A DNA stretch of 64,000 nt from Amphiura filiformis (Eukaryota > Echinodermata > Ophiuroidea > Amphilepidida > Amphiuridae): contig NC_092628.1 in assembly GCF_039555335.1 (NCBI RefSeq), positions 94,251,782-94,315,781 on the forward strand, given 5' to 3'. This document shows, piece after piece, positions 41,201-56,200 of the stretch (position 1 is its first letter; the number at the start of each line of letters is the position of its first letter). Under the pieces are notes generated by a model. The model worked only from the letters and a program-made list of their open reading frames with translations. It had not been told where the DNA came from and searched no databases. Both the position numbers and the translations under genes were made by a program.

Positions 41201-44200
41201 CTATCAACATAGAAATCACCGATGTTATGGTTGACTGGCTATAACAGATATTCCGAATGGAGGCATCATGAGAATTAGACGATATTTAGCTTGTTTTTGT
41301 TGTTGAAAGGGATTCGATCATGTTTCACCGTTGTTCATCACCAATTAACAACTCGCGTACGGCGTGTCTGCGTGGTTTACCGCAGCCGCATTGTTGGTTT
41401 AAAGCATATACTTCATACTTTCAACATATATTTTGAATAGCACAAATTTGATGAATCCAACTTTGACATCAGATGTAAAAATGCTCAGTTTTAGAGAATA
41501 TCCATACAGCTTCTTGATAACATATCACCTCCCTCTCTCACACATAAATTATTATCAAAGATAATTTTTCTGTGAGCAGTGAAAGTTGATGCCACACAGG
41601 GACTAAATATGGAGTTGTGGATTATTATGGATGCTCCCAACTTAATCGTCATGTACAATAATCCAAATAAGGATTTGTAATGGTTTGTAAGGTCTAGGCT
41701 TTGTTACTTGAGCCCGGGGACTTGAGCAATAGAATGAGAAAGAAATTTACCACCTCCACTCAACTTTGATATCCAGTTGTTGTGGTGAAAAAATTAAGAA
41801 AACAGCCTTGCCTTACCAGAAATTTGCCATATGGCTTTGGTTGGTGCACTCCGTCAAAAGAACATGGTGGTTTGTCACAAGTAGTATAATTAAACAACTG
41901 TGATGTGATTTCTGCACATTTCACTGCATTGCTTGTTCCAACCAAATAATAGGTTGTAGCATTGGGCCCCGATCCATGAGGTGTACTACAGGGTGGAGTC
42001 CATAAATAGGCAGCATCAACTGCTTCAGTATAGCCTACTGCAGCACAAGGGTTATCAGTAGCATTTAAGTATCCTGAGTTCTGTAGAAAGAAAAGGAAGG
42101 AAAAGAATTGGAGAACATCATCTTATACATTGTATAACACAGACGGTATCATTATTTTAAGTAGAACAACAAGGCTGACAAAGAACAAGTTGTTTTACGT
42201 CATAGTAATGGTATCGCAATGTTATATGAGTCTAACTACATCATGGTAGTTGGCCGTAAATGTGTAATAGTGATAATGTATATAAACCACTTGACATCAT
42301 TGTTTATCAACAAAGGCGAGGGACTGGTCTATCGTTATGCTTGAATAAACTGCTACACTATTCAATGGCTTACTTGTACTATATGAAATGTGGTGGGCGG
42401 TTTAAAATGCACGTGCCATGAGCAAACTACGATGTTTTTTCACACACTGCAGGGCTAAGAACAATGGAAATTGCCATAATTTGTGCGCATACATGTACTG
42501 CCGGGCAATGACGTCACATGTCAAGTGGTCTATACTTACATTAAAAGTAACAGCCTCGATGTGAGATTACATAACATGCACTCATATTATGACCATATAG
42601 TATGCATCCTTGGTGTAAGATATTCATGAGTTAGACTAGTGTAAAGACTTCATTGAGGAATTAAGCAGCTGATGGAATAAAGCTGTATAACCCTTAAATA
42701 CAAGATTTTTGTGCTAGTCGAATCCTGTGCTCTTTTACACAGTAGCATAAGTCAAAATAATGAACCTAAACATACCTCAACTATTTGCGCTTTATATCTC
42801 CTTAATATTTCATTGATACCATAACATAGATAGCTATGTGAATACACATGATAGTCTGTACCATACAGCCTTAGGTAGTAGTCATAACCGGCAGGTAAGG
42901 CTGATGGGTCTTCTGGTATAAATGACATCTGTGTTGAAGCGCCACCAAGATCCATTGCTCCCAGAGTAGGCTTTGCATCTGCTTGGATTCCTGAGGTTAC
43001 GTAAGAGAGAGCAGTTGTAACTGATTCCATAAGAGATCCTGGACCCTGTGAAGGTAGTTGAAACAGTAGAATTCAAAGAAACTATAATTACACTCAATCA
43101 CTTGCACAACATCAATAGCTGCAGCACCACCACCAACAAAAACAACACGAAGCAAAAACATAATATATAATCAGAAGCATTAACACACATAAAAGATGAG
43201 GGACCAGTTACTCTTAAGGCAAAATTCCACTAAATATCAAGAAATGTATATTCTCAATTAATCTCATATCTGAAAATTTTTGACTTTTTTTGACCTCATA
43301 TTTGACCACTTTTAAATGGTCAAATGATTAAAATCTTCCAAATGGCAAATGTTTGTGCGCATTTGTCAAGAAAGTTATTCAGGGACCTAAAGACCCTCCA
43401 TCCCCCCATGTTAACGTGGCTGTGTACTCTAGACATTCTTTCTTTCGCAAAATTGAGATTTGTTCATATGTATGTACTTTGTTATGTTTTTTATAAATAC
43501 AAGGAAAGAAAATCCAGATTTGTAAACTCCAACTGCACTATTTTAAGGATTTTATTTCACTATTTCACTGTGTTTGCAATTTAAAAGGAAAGAAAATCTT
43601 TGCTGTACCAGCGGGGTACACACGCGCAACAAAACATCGCGTTGCGTAGTCGCGCATTTTGTTAACACACAGATACGCTACGCATACGCGACGCTTATCT
43701 GCATGCGCGGCGCATATTATGGAAGTACCACAGAAGCACTGATTTCACAAAAACCTAGTGGTCAAATGGCTCCATTTTAGCTGATAAAATGTGAGTTTTT
43801 TCAAGTTCTTTTTTCCCGATTTAAATATCAAGTTATGAATGAATTTTGCTTAAACTTCTGAAGGGGCTGTGGATTTACCCGATGTTCACATAATGTAAGG
43901 TAGAAAAACGAGAACTGCCGCATTCTCCTGTGAGATTCGATGAAAGTGCAAAATGTGACCACTTTAAACTTCAACAGCCATTATCTCAATGTTCATTTTC
44001 TTGGTAAAATGACGATTTAGGTACACGATAACTCAATCGACTCAAGAAACCGTTTTCTCATTTTTTTAAATATTTTGGTCTATTTCCGATTTTAGGCATC
44101 ATTTTGTGCAAATAAGCATTTGTGAACTTTAAAAAGTTCATTTTGATGCCTTATATGGTCAATATCTCAAAAACTAAGGCCAAAATAAAAAAAAATGGAA

Positions 44201-47200
44201 TGGAGTCTCAAGATTTAGAAAAAACCAAAACAAAAATTTTGGGAAAGAGTGTTTTTTTGTTATGATGTACAAAACAAGAAATGCCAAAAATTCACTTTTT
44301 GTGATTTTCTTCATAATTGTTGTTTTTACACCAAATCTGTATTTATATAAGATTCATTGATGTCTTGCCTTTATAAAAGGTATACATTTTATATGTCTTG
44401 CGTGAATAATTACAAAGTTATGACACTTTTACTACATGCGTATATATGAGAGTACACAGCCACCTTAAAAAGAAATCTATACCACTGGACTGATGTTGCC
44501 ACATTAAGGATTGCCAGCTTGGCCTACACCCTCTGGAGTTCTATGTCCCTGTCAGTACACCCACAGTAAATGTGTCTTTTTGTTGAGTGGTCTATGTATG
44601 GAAATTAATAACATTACACAGCAAAGCAGAATGTTCTTGTTCAAAATGTCTCAACGTGACTCTATAAAGAGCCTCGTTTAGATTAAGTTACAAAAGTTTA
44701 CATTATATTACATCACATCACATCACATCACATCACATCACATCACATCACACCACACCACACCACACCACATCACATTACATTATATTACATACCTCAT
44801 TTAATGTATTTGATAAGTAGTTTGTAGACAACCAGCCAAATGTGCCTTCTTCGCCTCCCTGCAGAATTCGAGCCTGGTACAAAGGCCTTGTGAAATTGAA
44901 TGGATACGATCCCATGACTTCACGTACAGATTCAAAAATAGCATTACTAGTAGAGGGCTCTGTTGCACTGCAAAATGAGACACAAATTAATAAATATTGC
45001 TATTATTTTATATCTATCAAATTATAATATAAAACCAATACAATTTGTTGTTAGTCATGTACTGATTTTACAACATTCAGAAGTATTTTAGTAATACACT
45101 TAACCCACATTTCCCACTGTCACTGTTTTGCTTACAGAGTGCACACCAGTAAATACAAGTCTCCTACACCCTGGGAGAAAAAAAATCAGTGTTTCAAACG
45201 AAGAAACGTGCAATACGACTGAATTAAATCCACTAGAAAAGGCTTAAAACCCAACTATTAGGCCCTGATTCATATTTAATCCTCATTTAGGCCTGGGAAA
45301 TAGATTGTCTGTGAAAAATGAGCAGGATCTGACTTTTTATTACAATTTGGCTAAACTTTCAAAATGTGTTACATTTCAGAAACACCAAGCTATTCGTAAG
45401 TTGGCGTACGCTGTATGGGCTATAGGGTGATCTAGTCGGCATTTTTTGGAAAAAATGCTGGACTCATATATAATTTCTACAATAGATGACTTCATCTGAC
45501 CTTTGACTTGCAGAAAGGGTAAGTTTTGAAGAACTGAGTCGCTCTGGAGTCAAGAAAATGATGTTTTCCTGGACCCTGTTTGTACAGAAAGTCAATGGGA
45601 GCTATTTACTGGTGTGCACCCTGTACGATTTTGACCTTTTGACCTCGGTCACAATGTTTTCCTTCGAGTTTTAAATTGTTATCGCTAAATCCTTCAAAGC
45701 GAAGCTACAAATAACTGTGTAGCATATATCAATTAGGTGGTTTCTAGCTTGTATAGCAAACAACCTGCAGATTTTTGACTATTGAAGGAGTATAAAGGTA
45801 AGATTTGTGTACAAATATAGGGCCTAAATCAGTGATAGGCCTATGCATACTTGGATCACTCAGATCACTGACATAGCATTGTAAGACGATGCATGAGCAT
45901 GCATCGCGAGACTTCCAAATTTGGCACTGCTGTCGTTCTTTATCATATAGAACTGCAAAAGCCTAAGAAAATCATTCCCACCATGGTTCGAGCATGCATT
46001 TAGAAGGCTGTGATTGGCTGAATGGAACCTGCATTGGACACAATGTTGGTAAGCTTAAAAATTGCACTGACCGGTCGACCATTTTTGGTCAGCTTGAACA
46101 TGTTTTAGGCAAGCTAATTTTCATCACTGTACCCAGGCTCTACTCCCAGGGCTTATGTTATATAGTTACTAGCCATGTACAGTGGTGTAGCATGAGATAT
46201 CCTGGGGGTGGGGGGGTGGCACAGGCCACTATGGGGGAGGGAGGGAGGGAGGGAGCATCACCAGGCCCTAGGGGCACCCAAGCACCTTTTCTGCAATTTT
46301 CCTCAGGGATTTTCAAAATTTTAAATCGATTGACAGGGGACATGATGCCCTTTCACCCCCCCCCCACCCCTGCAACCACCCCACCCCACCCCTATGATGC
46401 TACACCACTGGCCATGTATTTTCTCCTCATTTGCTTTTGCAATTTGCTTATCTTCATGTTTGCTAGCTCTTATTTAGAGAGATTAAAATGGGAAATCATG
46501 AAATTAGAATTTTTGTCATTGCTATCAGCAGTAGATAGCAAAATATTCTAAAAATAGTACCATGTCAATTAGCTGATTTGCATAGTAAAAGCCCCTTCAA
46601 ACTGAAAGAAACTAGTCGAATTAAGTTTGCCAATGTTCAAATTTATGATTTATTAAATAAACATAAAAACATAAAAATTCTTTAAGATATTCAATCATTC
46701 ATTTCATTCGGCTGTGAAGCAGGCGACTACAAGGTTTCTCCATGGACTACGATTTGAAGCCAAAGTTCAGAAGGAGAATATTAAGAGAACAAATGGTGTG
46801 TAGAATCAGCAATGGTATCAAGGGGGCATTAAGACATTTCCCTTAACTTGGGCTTTTCCCTTCTGTCAGAACAAAATATCATCCTAGTTTTCCCCAGTTA
46901 GAATAAGAAGATCATTGAAAATTTCAAGCATTTTGAATTTTTGACCCCCTTCCCCATATTTCACTTTGCTTCCCCCCTGGAATTTTTCATTCTGATGTTG
47001 TCAAATTTGGGGCTCGTCATATTTCTTCTTAATACTTACTTGAGTAACCTCATACCAGCTGTGGCTCCTAAGTACTGTGGTGTTGCTTTATGTTCATCTT
47101 GCGCTACATTAGATTTGGCTTGGTCTAGGCAACCTTCTAATGATGGCCCTGCCTCAGCTGGGTTTTCTTGATAGTCTGCTATGCCACCACCTAAAATAGG

Positions 47201-50200
47201 TGAAAAAAGGATTCAACATAGTACAGAATAATGAATCTCTGTGGATTATTTTGCCATTCAATCATCAAGCTTCAATTTAATGTGTATGCTTGTTTGAAAT
47301 TCTTCATGTAATGTAAAGTGTTGAAATGATAGCATGCGCTATGTGCATGACTTTTCTCAAGAGGCAAGATATATGGAAATATCGGATTCCTTGACTATGA
47401 GAGCGATGCTTTTAAGAAGTACACTGTAGTTTTTTTAGTTAAATGGCTAAAATTGGACAAATATGACATCCCACTTGCCTTAAAGGATAACATAAAAGTT
47501 TGTATTATTCTACCCAAAATATAGGGATTTTTGGTGATTTTTTGTTCAGGTAACCAGGGGACTAGTCCCAAGTTGGGGAGGAGGGAACATTGCCCCATGG
47601 CACCGTCGCTGTCTTCAACTCTTTCTATGTTTGATGTCACCTAATGAATACCTTTTAAAACAATTATACGAAATTTTAGATACATTATTAACAAAAGACC
47701 CTTTTCACATTAATGCAAGTGTCAATTTGAAGCTTTAACCTACCCACCTCAAGCTTCAATATATTATCAATGTTGATTCGATGCTGATGATTGAGGTCAT
47801 ACTTTTGTTGACCTAAATCATCAGCATCGAATTGATGTTGATATTATACAGAGGCTTGAGGTGGGGGGTTCAAACTTCAAATTGATGCTTGCATAAATTG
47901 CCAGAATTTACCAATTCACATTAAAAATGTCTACTGTCTGACCTTTTCTGTCCAAATTGCTGAATGTTATTTCTTTGTAAAGTACCAATTTACTGACCTT
48001 TTGGGGTAGTACAAAATGAGAAAAAAATAGAAGAAAAATTATCCAGATCATTATCATCATAGGAAAGAGATAGCTACTAGTTGAAATCCAATAGTATTCT
48101 CTACACGCACTCATGATAATGCATACATAACAACTTATTGCCCACACAGGATAACACTTTCAGCAAATGTCAACCCTAATATAAGCTGCTTGTCAGTCAC
48201 GTTACAGTGTAATTATTAAAGCATCGCTTCATTGCATATCATGTCAGTATGCATACATTAATAAGGCATGTTTTAACCACTTCCATTCTTCATCTCCTAT
48301 GTTTCTTAAGTATTGAAGTCAAGGACATTTATTTTTTGAGGATGTTTCTTTTGAAAAACAAAATGCTTGTTTTTTACTATAATAAGCCTAAAACTGAATG
48401 AAAAGTGAGGTCTTAAAGAACCTTTTTTGTCTTCTATGGAACCAACAAGAAAAATGTATTTTAAACTGAAAGATCCCTTTTGGTTCTTAAAAATGTTATT
48501 TAACCCTGTGCCCAATCATTTTTGGCATTTATAGAACCTTTTTGGTTATTACAGAACCATTGAGGATTTCATATAGAGGACAGATTTTAGAACCATTTTT
48601 TCTACAAGTGTATCACCTCACTTTTCATTCAGTTTTAGACTTATAGTAAAAAACAAGCATTTTGTTTAGTAGTTCAAGACATGTAAAAATTGAAAGAAAA
48701 AGACAATATTTTCTGAAATGTCAAAAATTAAAGTAGGTATTCTTTAACCACATGGACACTATTGCCTTTCTTACACCCCCCCCCCCTGATTGGTTAATTA
48801 TAAGATATAAATGTCTGAGTAACCAATCAATATAGAGCTTATAGATCTCTTAGCAATTTTAAGCTTTATCTCAGTCAGCCCTACTAATTATTCTTACCAT
48901 ATCTCTGATTGGCTCAATACATGATTTAGGCTCTTTGTAACCAATCAAAATAGTTCTTAGAGGCCATTATTTTACCGGTAGCAGTGGCGTACCATAGCCG
49001 CTTCTCCCCCAGGGGGCTGCAGAAAAGGTAAATTTTGCCGCCCCCTTCATCAACAGCCCGAACAGGTTGACCCAATTTTTTTTCGATGGTTTGAAACAGT
49101 GAAGAGCAAAAAAGCCTAAGACTTAAAAGCACAAAAAAATTTGATGTATAGTCCCACTTTTTTCCAAAATTTTTAAACCTTCTTCATAATTCTTCTGCCC
49201 CTTTTTTCTTTAATAATTCTTTTTGCCGCCCCTTCTTCCGCCGCCCCTTCTTTTTTCTTGACTTCTCTCTTGTCCGAAGGGTCGCTAGTCCAAAGGTTCT
49301 CTAGTCCAAAGGTTTTCTAGTCCGAATATAGAATAAGGGTTAGGGTTAGGGTTTAAGGTTAGGGTTAGCGAGCCTTATTCTATATTCGGACTAGAGAACC
49401 CGATATTCGGACTAGCGAACCTTTCTCAGAATTCGGACTAGCGAATGGTAAATGACTAGCGAACCGGACTAAAGAGCCTTCGGACTAGGGGACCTTCGGA
49501 CTTGAGAGTTGTCACCTCTTTTTTGCCGACCCCTGATTTTACCCCCGGGGGCTCACGACCCCAAAGCCCCCCAAAATATGGGCATGGGAAGTGCCCATTG
49601 GGTAAAACTGTTCTTTCAACTTGAAAGTAATGTTTATTTAGGATTAATGAAGATACATTTAAGAAAACAAAGTAACACTTTTTAAGTGCATGCCTCTGCA
49701 CCCGGGGGGGGGGGGGTACTCAGTACAAATGACCATACGGGGACGTGCGGCAAACATGGGTAGCATTTTCAGCATTCTGGTATATCAATGACCCCCTTTT
49801 CAAAGCCTATTTTGGTATATGAATGGGTCCTTTTTTCAAAATTTTCTCAATTTTTTCGGAAAACAGCCCAATTTTTCCTTAATCTAGCCAAAATGTTCAA
49901 AATTTTCCCAAAATTTTGGGAAAATTTGTAAAAACTAAGACAATTTTGGTTAAATTTGGCCGAAAATTTCGACTTTTGGTATATCAATGGGTCCAAATTT
50001 CTTGAAAAATTGGTATATTTATGGGTCCACTTCCAAAATCTCAGGGGCACGTCCCTACCAAAACCACACTTGAGTACCCCCCCCCCCCCGGGCCTCTGCA
50101 ATGCAATAACTCCTACCTTCAGCCTGACAAGATCCTATTTGTTGAACCTTCCCAGTACCATTAGTTGTATCATCTGGCCATTTGTATATAGACATATTTG

Positions 50201-53200
50201 TATGTGATGAACCAGCATCAAACACTATTCCATGCTGGAAATAAAATAGTACAACAAAATAGTGGTTACCATGGTTACAAAATACAACACAATGATATCT
50301 TGTTTATTTCAAAAGTCACACTCTGGTCAACAGCCTTTATGAAAGTGTTTTAAAAAACAGTACATATATAACCAAAACAACAAACACACACAAACAAACA
50401 AACAAACAAACAAACAAATAAACAAATAAATAAAACAACAACTTTGTGCATCTTGATGGGAGTCTGTCAAGGTACAGTGTAAAAATGTGCCTAATTCGCT
50501 GACGTAGTACATATTACTATCCATTGGTTACTGGTTCAAGCCTAGGCTCATACACCTCTTCCAAATTATGATATGCCATAGGCTCTGTGTTGTGATTATT
50601 TCAATCAGTGGTTCGTAACAAAGAAAGTGTGAGCCAGTTGACCTAGTAATGGTTATTTCTAATGTGCACTATGCCAGTGAATAGTGCACATGGGCTCCTT
50701 TTGCCACAGGGTAAATTTCACATACAAATAAAGAGCTCCCTCGTCTGAAAATCCCAAAAAGAATTAAGGTTCTATGCATTTTGGTGGTGATCTAATCCTA
50801 CCATAACAGATAATACCATTCAGTACATGTGCCATATTGAAAACTTTGTGTCATCTGCGAAACCCAACTTACGCACAAGCACTTATAGATAGTAGAGCAC
50901 TATGCATCTTTTTTCACACATGCTGTCATTGAACCAAACAGATGATGAAGTTCGGGAGGCCAGACAGATGTTTCAAAAACAAATGCTGGGAATACAATAA
51001 TATGAATTCCATATAAATTTTAAGTTCATCTTTACCATAGGTTCATCTTTACCATAAGTTCATCTTTACCATAAGTTCATCTTTACCATAAGATCCATGT
51101 GAATTTTGACAGGCAAAGAGTGCCAGAGATCAAGTAAATCCCAAACTATACTATTCCAAACATATGTATTCTGTTTTGCACTTTTAAAATATTCACTATA
51201 TGAATAGCTAGTACTTTCATGTCAAAACAGGCCAAATCTGAATTCTTGCCCAGGCATAAGGTATTTTATGCAAATCCAATACTAGGGTTGCTATCTCAAA
51301 GATGGACATAACATTTAGTCAGTTTTCTTCATATTCTGTCGATATTTCTGAAAAGAAAATATTTCTAAGGATATTTCTCCCATTTAACAACCATATCTAA
51401 GTGACTTCAACAAATTGTTAATATTTTTAGGTTCGCAGCAGATCTCTGAAAGTTCCTTTAACAAAATATGGAATAAAGCTATAGGGAGCGTGTCTAGAAT
51501 GGTTGTTATTCCATGGTATACAATATATATATACATACAGATATATAGTACACTGGGTTACATCATCCAAATAAACACCTCAAAAGAAATAAGTACCCCT
51601 CTGAACATGTCGTCATAACATCGTAAGGTTTCATTTTGTACCAACAAAACTAACTTTGAAATAATTATATGACTGTTTACTAAGTGCTGTGTGAAAATGA
51701 GAGATTTCCATGACTACAGGGCTGAATGTGCCTAAATTGGAGGCAAAAACTGCCCTTTTCAAAAATCACAAAGTAGGCCTATGCTTGTCACAAAAGTTGA
51801 TTCATGGCTTGTTACTAATGGAAAACCCCATGTGTTTGAGTGCAGTTTAAAATCCTCACCAAGTGAACATTTACTGTAATGTGTATCGATTCTTGATCAT
51901 TCAGCCATGCAAATCCCCTTGGTGCAGAGTTCAGCACAGTGAGTTGTAAGATGGTCAGTTCCATTCCTTGTCCCAATATGCCTTGCAGTTAACAATCATA
52001 GGCCTACTTTGTGACTTTTGGAAAGGCACTTTTTGTCTTCAATTTAGGCTCATTCAGCCCTGAAGTCATGGAAATCTCTCATTTTCACACAGCACTTAGT
52101 AAACAGTCATATAATTATTTCAAAGTTAGTTTTGTTGGTACAAAACGAAACCTTACGATGTTATGACGACATGTTCAGAGGGGGACTTATTTCTTTTGAG
52201 GTGTTTAATTAAGAAATCACTTGCAATAGTGCAAGTCTGTATCTTACATGTAAGCCAGACAGATTCATTATAATAAGACTTAATCAATGCTGTCAGCACT
52301 TGTCCTATAATATCACATTATATAGGACACTTACTGAACCAGATAGTGATATTTACTACCCATGTATTTCATGTAATTTTTATGTTATACATTTCTGTGT
52401 GTCTTAACCCTTGACTTTAACAAGATATTACAACTATGCTGTTTATACAGGAGGGTCTGTGATTGTCAGCTCACTGTCAGCTCCCTAGAAATTTCAAAAT
52501 AAATGTTCTATGTATACTGTACATATCAATTTGTTATCAGTGTGAAGCTATGAGTTTCTTCTCCATCATACCAAAATGCTAAATATTATATCACAATAAG
52601 TGTTGGAAATAAAGGACCATTCAATATTTATGACGGGGGAATGGGATATTGAATTTTAAAGTAAAAAATTGTTGTCCCCCTCACGTCTGCTCAAAATTTG
52701 TTCCCCTTGTTTTCCCAATTTTCTCCATTTAAAACTTTACATACCCCTCATGGTTCAAATAAAATATTCAGATTCCCCCCTCAAGATGCCCAAAAAGTTT
52801 TAAGAGTCCCCATCAAAAAGGTCAAAAAAGGCAACTACTGAACAGTCCACACTATGCCAAAATAAACCTCAGCGGACCTTCTGATTTGAGAATTCTCATT
52901 ACACACACTGTAATACATTTAAAAAAATTAAACAATAACAATGTTTTTTTTTGTCAAAAAAAACCTACAAATATTAATATTTCATGGGGATTTTGCCTGC
53001 ATGGGAAATAATTATTCTTACAACCAGCAAGTTTCAAGTCATGCGCGTATTTTGGGGGGGTGCTTTGGGGTGCTATCCTCCGGGTAAAAGCAGAAATGAC
53101 CAAAAGAAGGGCGGCGGAAGAAGAAGGGCGACAAAAAGAATTAGTAAAGAAAAAAGGCGGAAAAATTTTGATAAGTATAGAAAATTTTGAAAAAATTGTA

Positions 53201-56200
53201 CTATACATTAAAATGTGTTGCTTATAGGGTGCAAGCGCTTTTTTTTTTTTACTCTTCACTTTTTCAAACGACCGAAAAAAAAAAGTGGGTCAACCTTTTC
53301 GGGCTGTTGTTGAAGGGGCGGCAAAATTGAATTTCCTTCAGCCCCCCGGGGTAGGAGCGGCCGCGGTACGCCACTGCAAGCCTACATAATAAATGTAATA
53401 TTTAAAAAAATATAAAATGGAATGGGTGACAACCAACCCCTGCTCCTCAGACATACTCCACCTGGATATATAGAGTGGTATTATATTTTTGTTGTTGGTT
53501 AAAATGAATGCAATAGGATGAAATGACAATAACATATTGATAGCTTTTGGTCACATGTATTATCTCTTTACTTTATTCCACCAGAAAAAATTGGTGTGTA
53601 CCTGGCCGATTTGCAATTGTTTACTATTTTAGCTAAAAAAGGTATATACTGAGTTAAAAAGAAAATTCACAGGGTAGGACTCTTCTCAATTTATTAGCAG
53701 ATAGACCTGGCCAGCCAGGTAAGAGAAGACTAGGGTGGGAGCACTCCCCATGGGCATTCTATCCCTGCTCCCCACCCCACCTGATACGCTACTGGTTCTT
53801 TCATTAAGAAGATAATAGTGTTAAATGGTAAAACGTCATAGCAAGTTCATTACTAGTGATATGCATGCGGTTTATAACGAGTGGTTCACTAATAAACGTT
53901 GAAGGTCTTTAATCTTGACCATTTCATACTGTCATAAGGTTGAATACCCTTGGCTAAGCAAGTAAACGCTTGATCTATAGCTAATTTAATTACATTGTAC
54001 ATCAATTAGATGATGACATCAATTAGGGTGCATATGAGTAGGGTTGCATCACTTCAGCTTTTTAGATGTAGTAGTCGACACCAAATACTTGCAACTAAGA
54101 GTACTAGTTTGTGGCGGTAACCAAGTACCTAAAATGCATGATTTTAGGTATGGTATTAAGAATGGATAGTGCAGGGTGTCTCAGAATGATCTACACCGGG
54201 AACAGTGGTGGCACCAGAAATTTTGTTTTTTTACTGGGGGGGGGGGGGCAAGAGTTCTTACCAGGGCATTTTCCCCCCATGCCCGCCTCGTGACAAATGT
54301 TCATATTATAGAGGTTACAGAATTTTGCGTAGAAATGCTGAATTCAAACAACCTATTTTGATAAATTAATAACATTTCAACATAAAGTTATTTGTAAAAA
54401 GGTTTGTTGTGTTCTGTTCTGACTTTCTATAAATTGTCAATATCTATTGATTATTTATGATATTACAAAACAATGGTAATATATGGAATAAAGGATTTGT
54501 TATGCTGTCCTGCACTTACTTCCTCTAAATAGTTTTTCAACATAGTCATAAAGATCCTGTGTCGTATACTGGGGTACTCAAAAAGGTGGCTTAGTTACAT
54601 TTTGATGTACAGTTTGGATTTCAAAACACTGTCTCTTGAATATTCCTTCACTTAGAAGATTCAATTAGGTCTTAAATTGAGGCTAATTTATTCTATATTA
54701 CTCATGTTTTTAACCTGTTTTAAAATAATTTTTAATTATTTTCTTATGACGTTTGGCATGAAATGTGCCAAGGGTGGCTGAGGATTAGGGGGAGGAGGAT
54801 TAGGGGGAGGGATTCGTATCGTAAATATGATCTAAAACCCCCATTAAAAATTTGAATCTAGTAAAAAAATGTCTAAATGAACTCCCTGACATCTAAACCA
54901 AGTAAATAAATACAGAAGGTCATTTAAAAGACTAATACTTGCTCAGAATGATTGTAAATGTGGAAAAAAGAGGTGGGGTTAAATCCCACCTACTTTGTGC
55001 TTGTTTTTGCCCGCACTCTCTCATTTTTGAACCGATTTCCATAAAAAAAGTGTCAAAATGCTCAGGAAGATGAACCACTTCAAATGAGACGTGTAGGTAA
55101 AATGTTTGAACCATTTCAGTTTTTTGCTATGTAACACAAAGGTACCCCAGGTTGTGACACAAGACCTAAAGTTATTTGTAAAAAGGTTTGTTGTGTTCTG
55201 TTCTGACTTTCTATAAATTGTCAATATCTATTGATTATTTATGATGTTACAAAACAATGGTAATATGGAATAAAGGATTTGTTATGCTGTCCTGCACTTG
55301 CTTCCTCTAAATAGTTTTAAAATATATAATATATATAGATATTAAAATAGATATTAAAATATCTAATGATTATTTATGATGTTATGAAACATTCCTTGTA
55401 CGGATTTAAGGATTTGATATGCTTATGTGACCTAATATTATTTTCCTTTTGAAGATAATTATTGTGGTTTGTGAGTTTCATCATAAATAAAATGATAAAC
55501 TTTAAGTTAATCAATTACAACCAAATTTAAATGATGCAAAACAAAATAATTATAGCTTAATTTAGCTGCAATTTATGCCCCCCTTCTAGCTTCTACGCTC
55601 ATATTTTTATCACTGCTGCTTTCGTAATGTCATCTTGAAGCAACACCTTATAAACTATAAATAGCTGCAGCTACAACTATTGGTGACTCACTAATCAGGT
55701 AACCCTACTTCTCAGTGTTGGAAATAAGGTAAAGGTCTGAAAATCTGCAAATTTAAAATTGATATATAAGTTTAATTAAAGAAGTTAGTTCCCGAGAGTT
55801 TGAAGATTAAATGTCACAATGGTCCACATTCTGTGACCCATTCGGCTATTCCAGTTGAAATCCATACACCCTATGGAAGACATGACCTTAAACTCCCAAA
55901 CAGGGAGTGTAAATTTCATATGGAGTTACCTGAATGAATGAATCCATTTAAAATCTACACCCCCTGTATAGGTCATGTCTTCCATAGGTGTGTATGGATT
56001 TCAAATGGAATGCCTACAAAACCTGGATCATGTTGCCAGACTTTCTTTTGAGATCAAGTTTTTTCTGTATTTTTGGAATGTGATATAATACTACTTAGCA
56101 AAACACAATTAATGAAGAAAAGGGGAGGATTATTTACATATTCTGAGGATCTGACATTCAAGCTTTTGCTCATATATCAGTCTCACTCCTTGGATCTGAA

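Noticed and set aside
45994-46551. Open frame of 185 codons at 45994
   Set aside because: It runs through a MITE with G- and C-runs, has no recognisable domain, and lies on the strand opposite the NTPDase exons.
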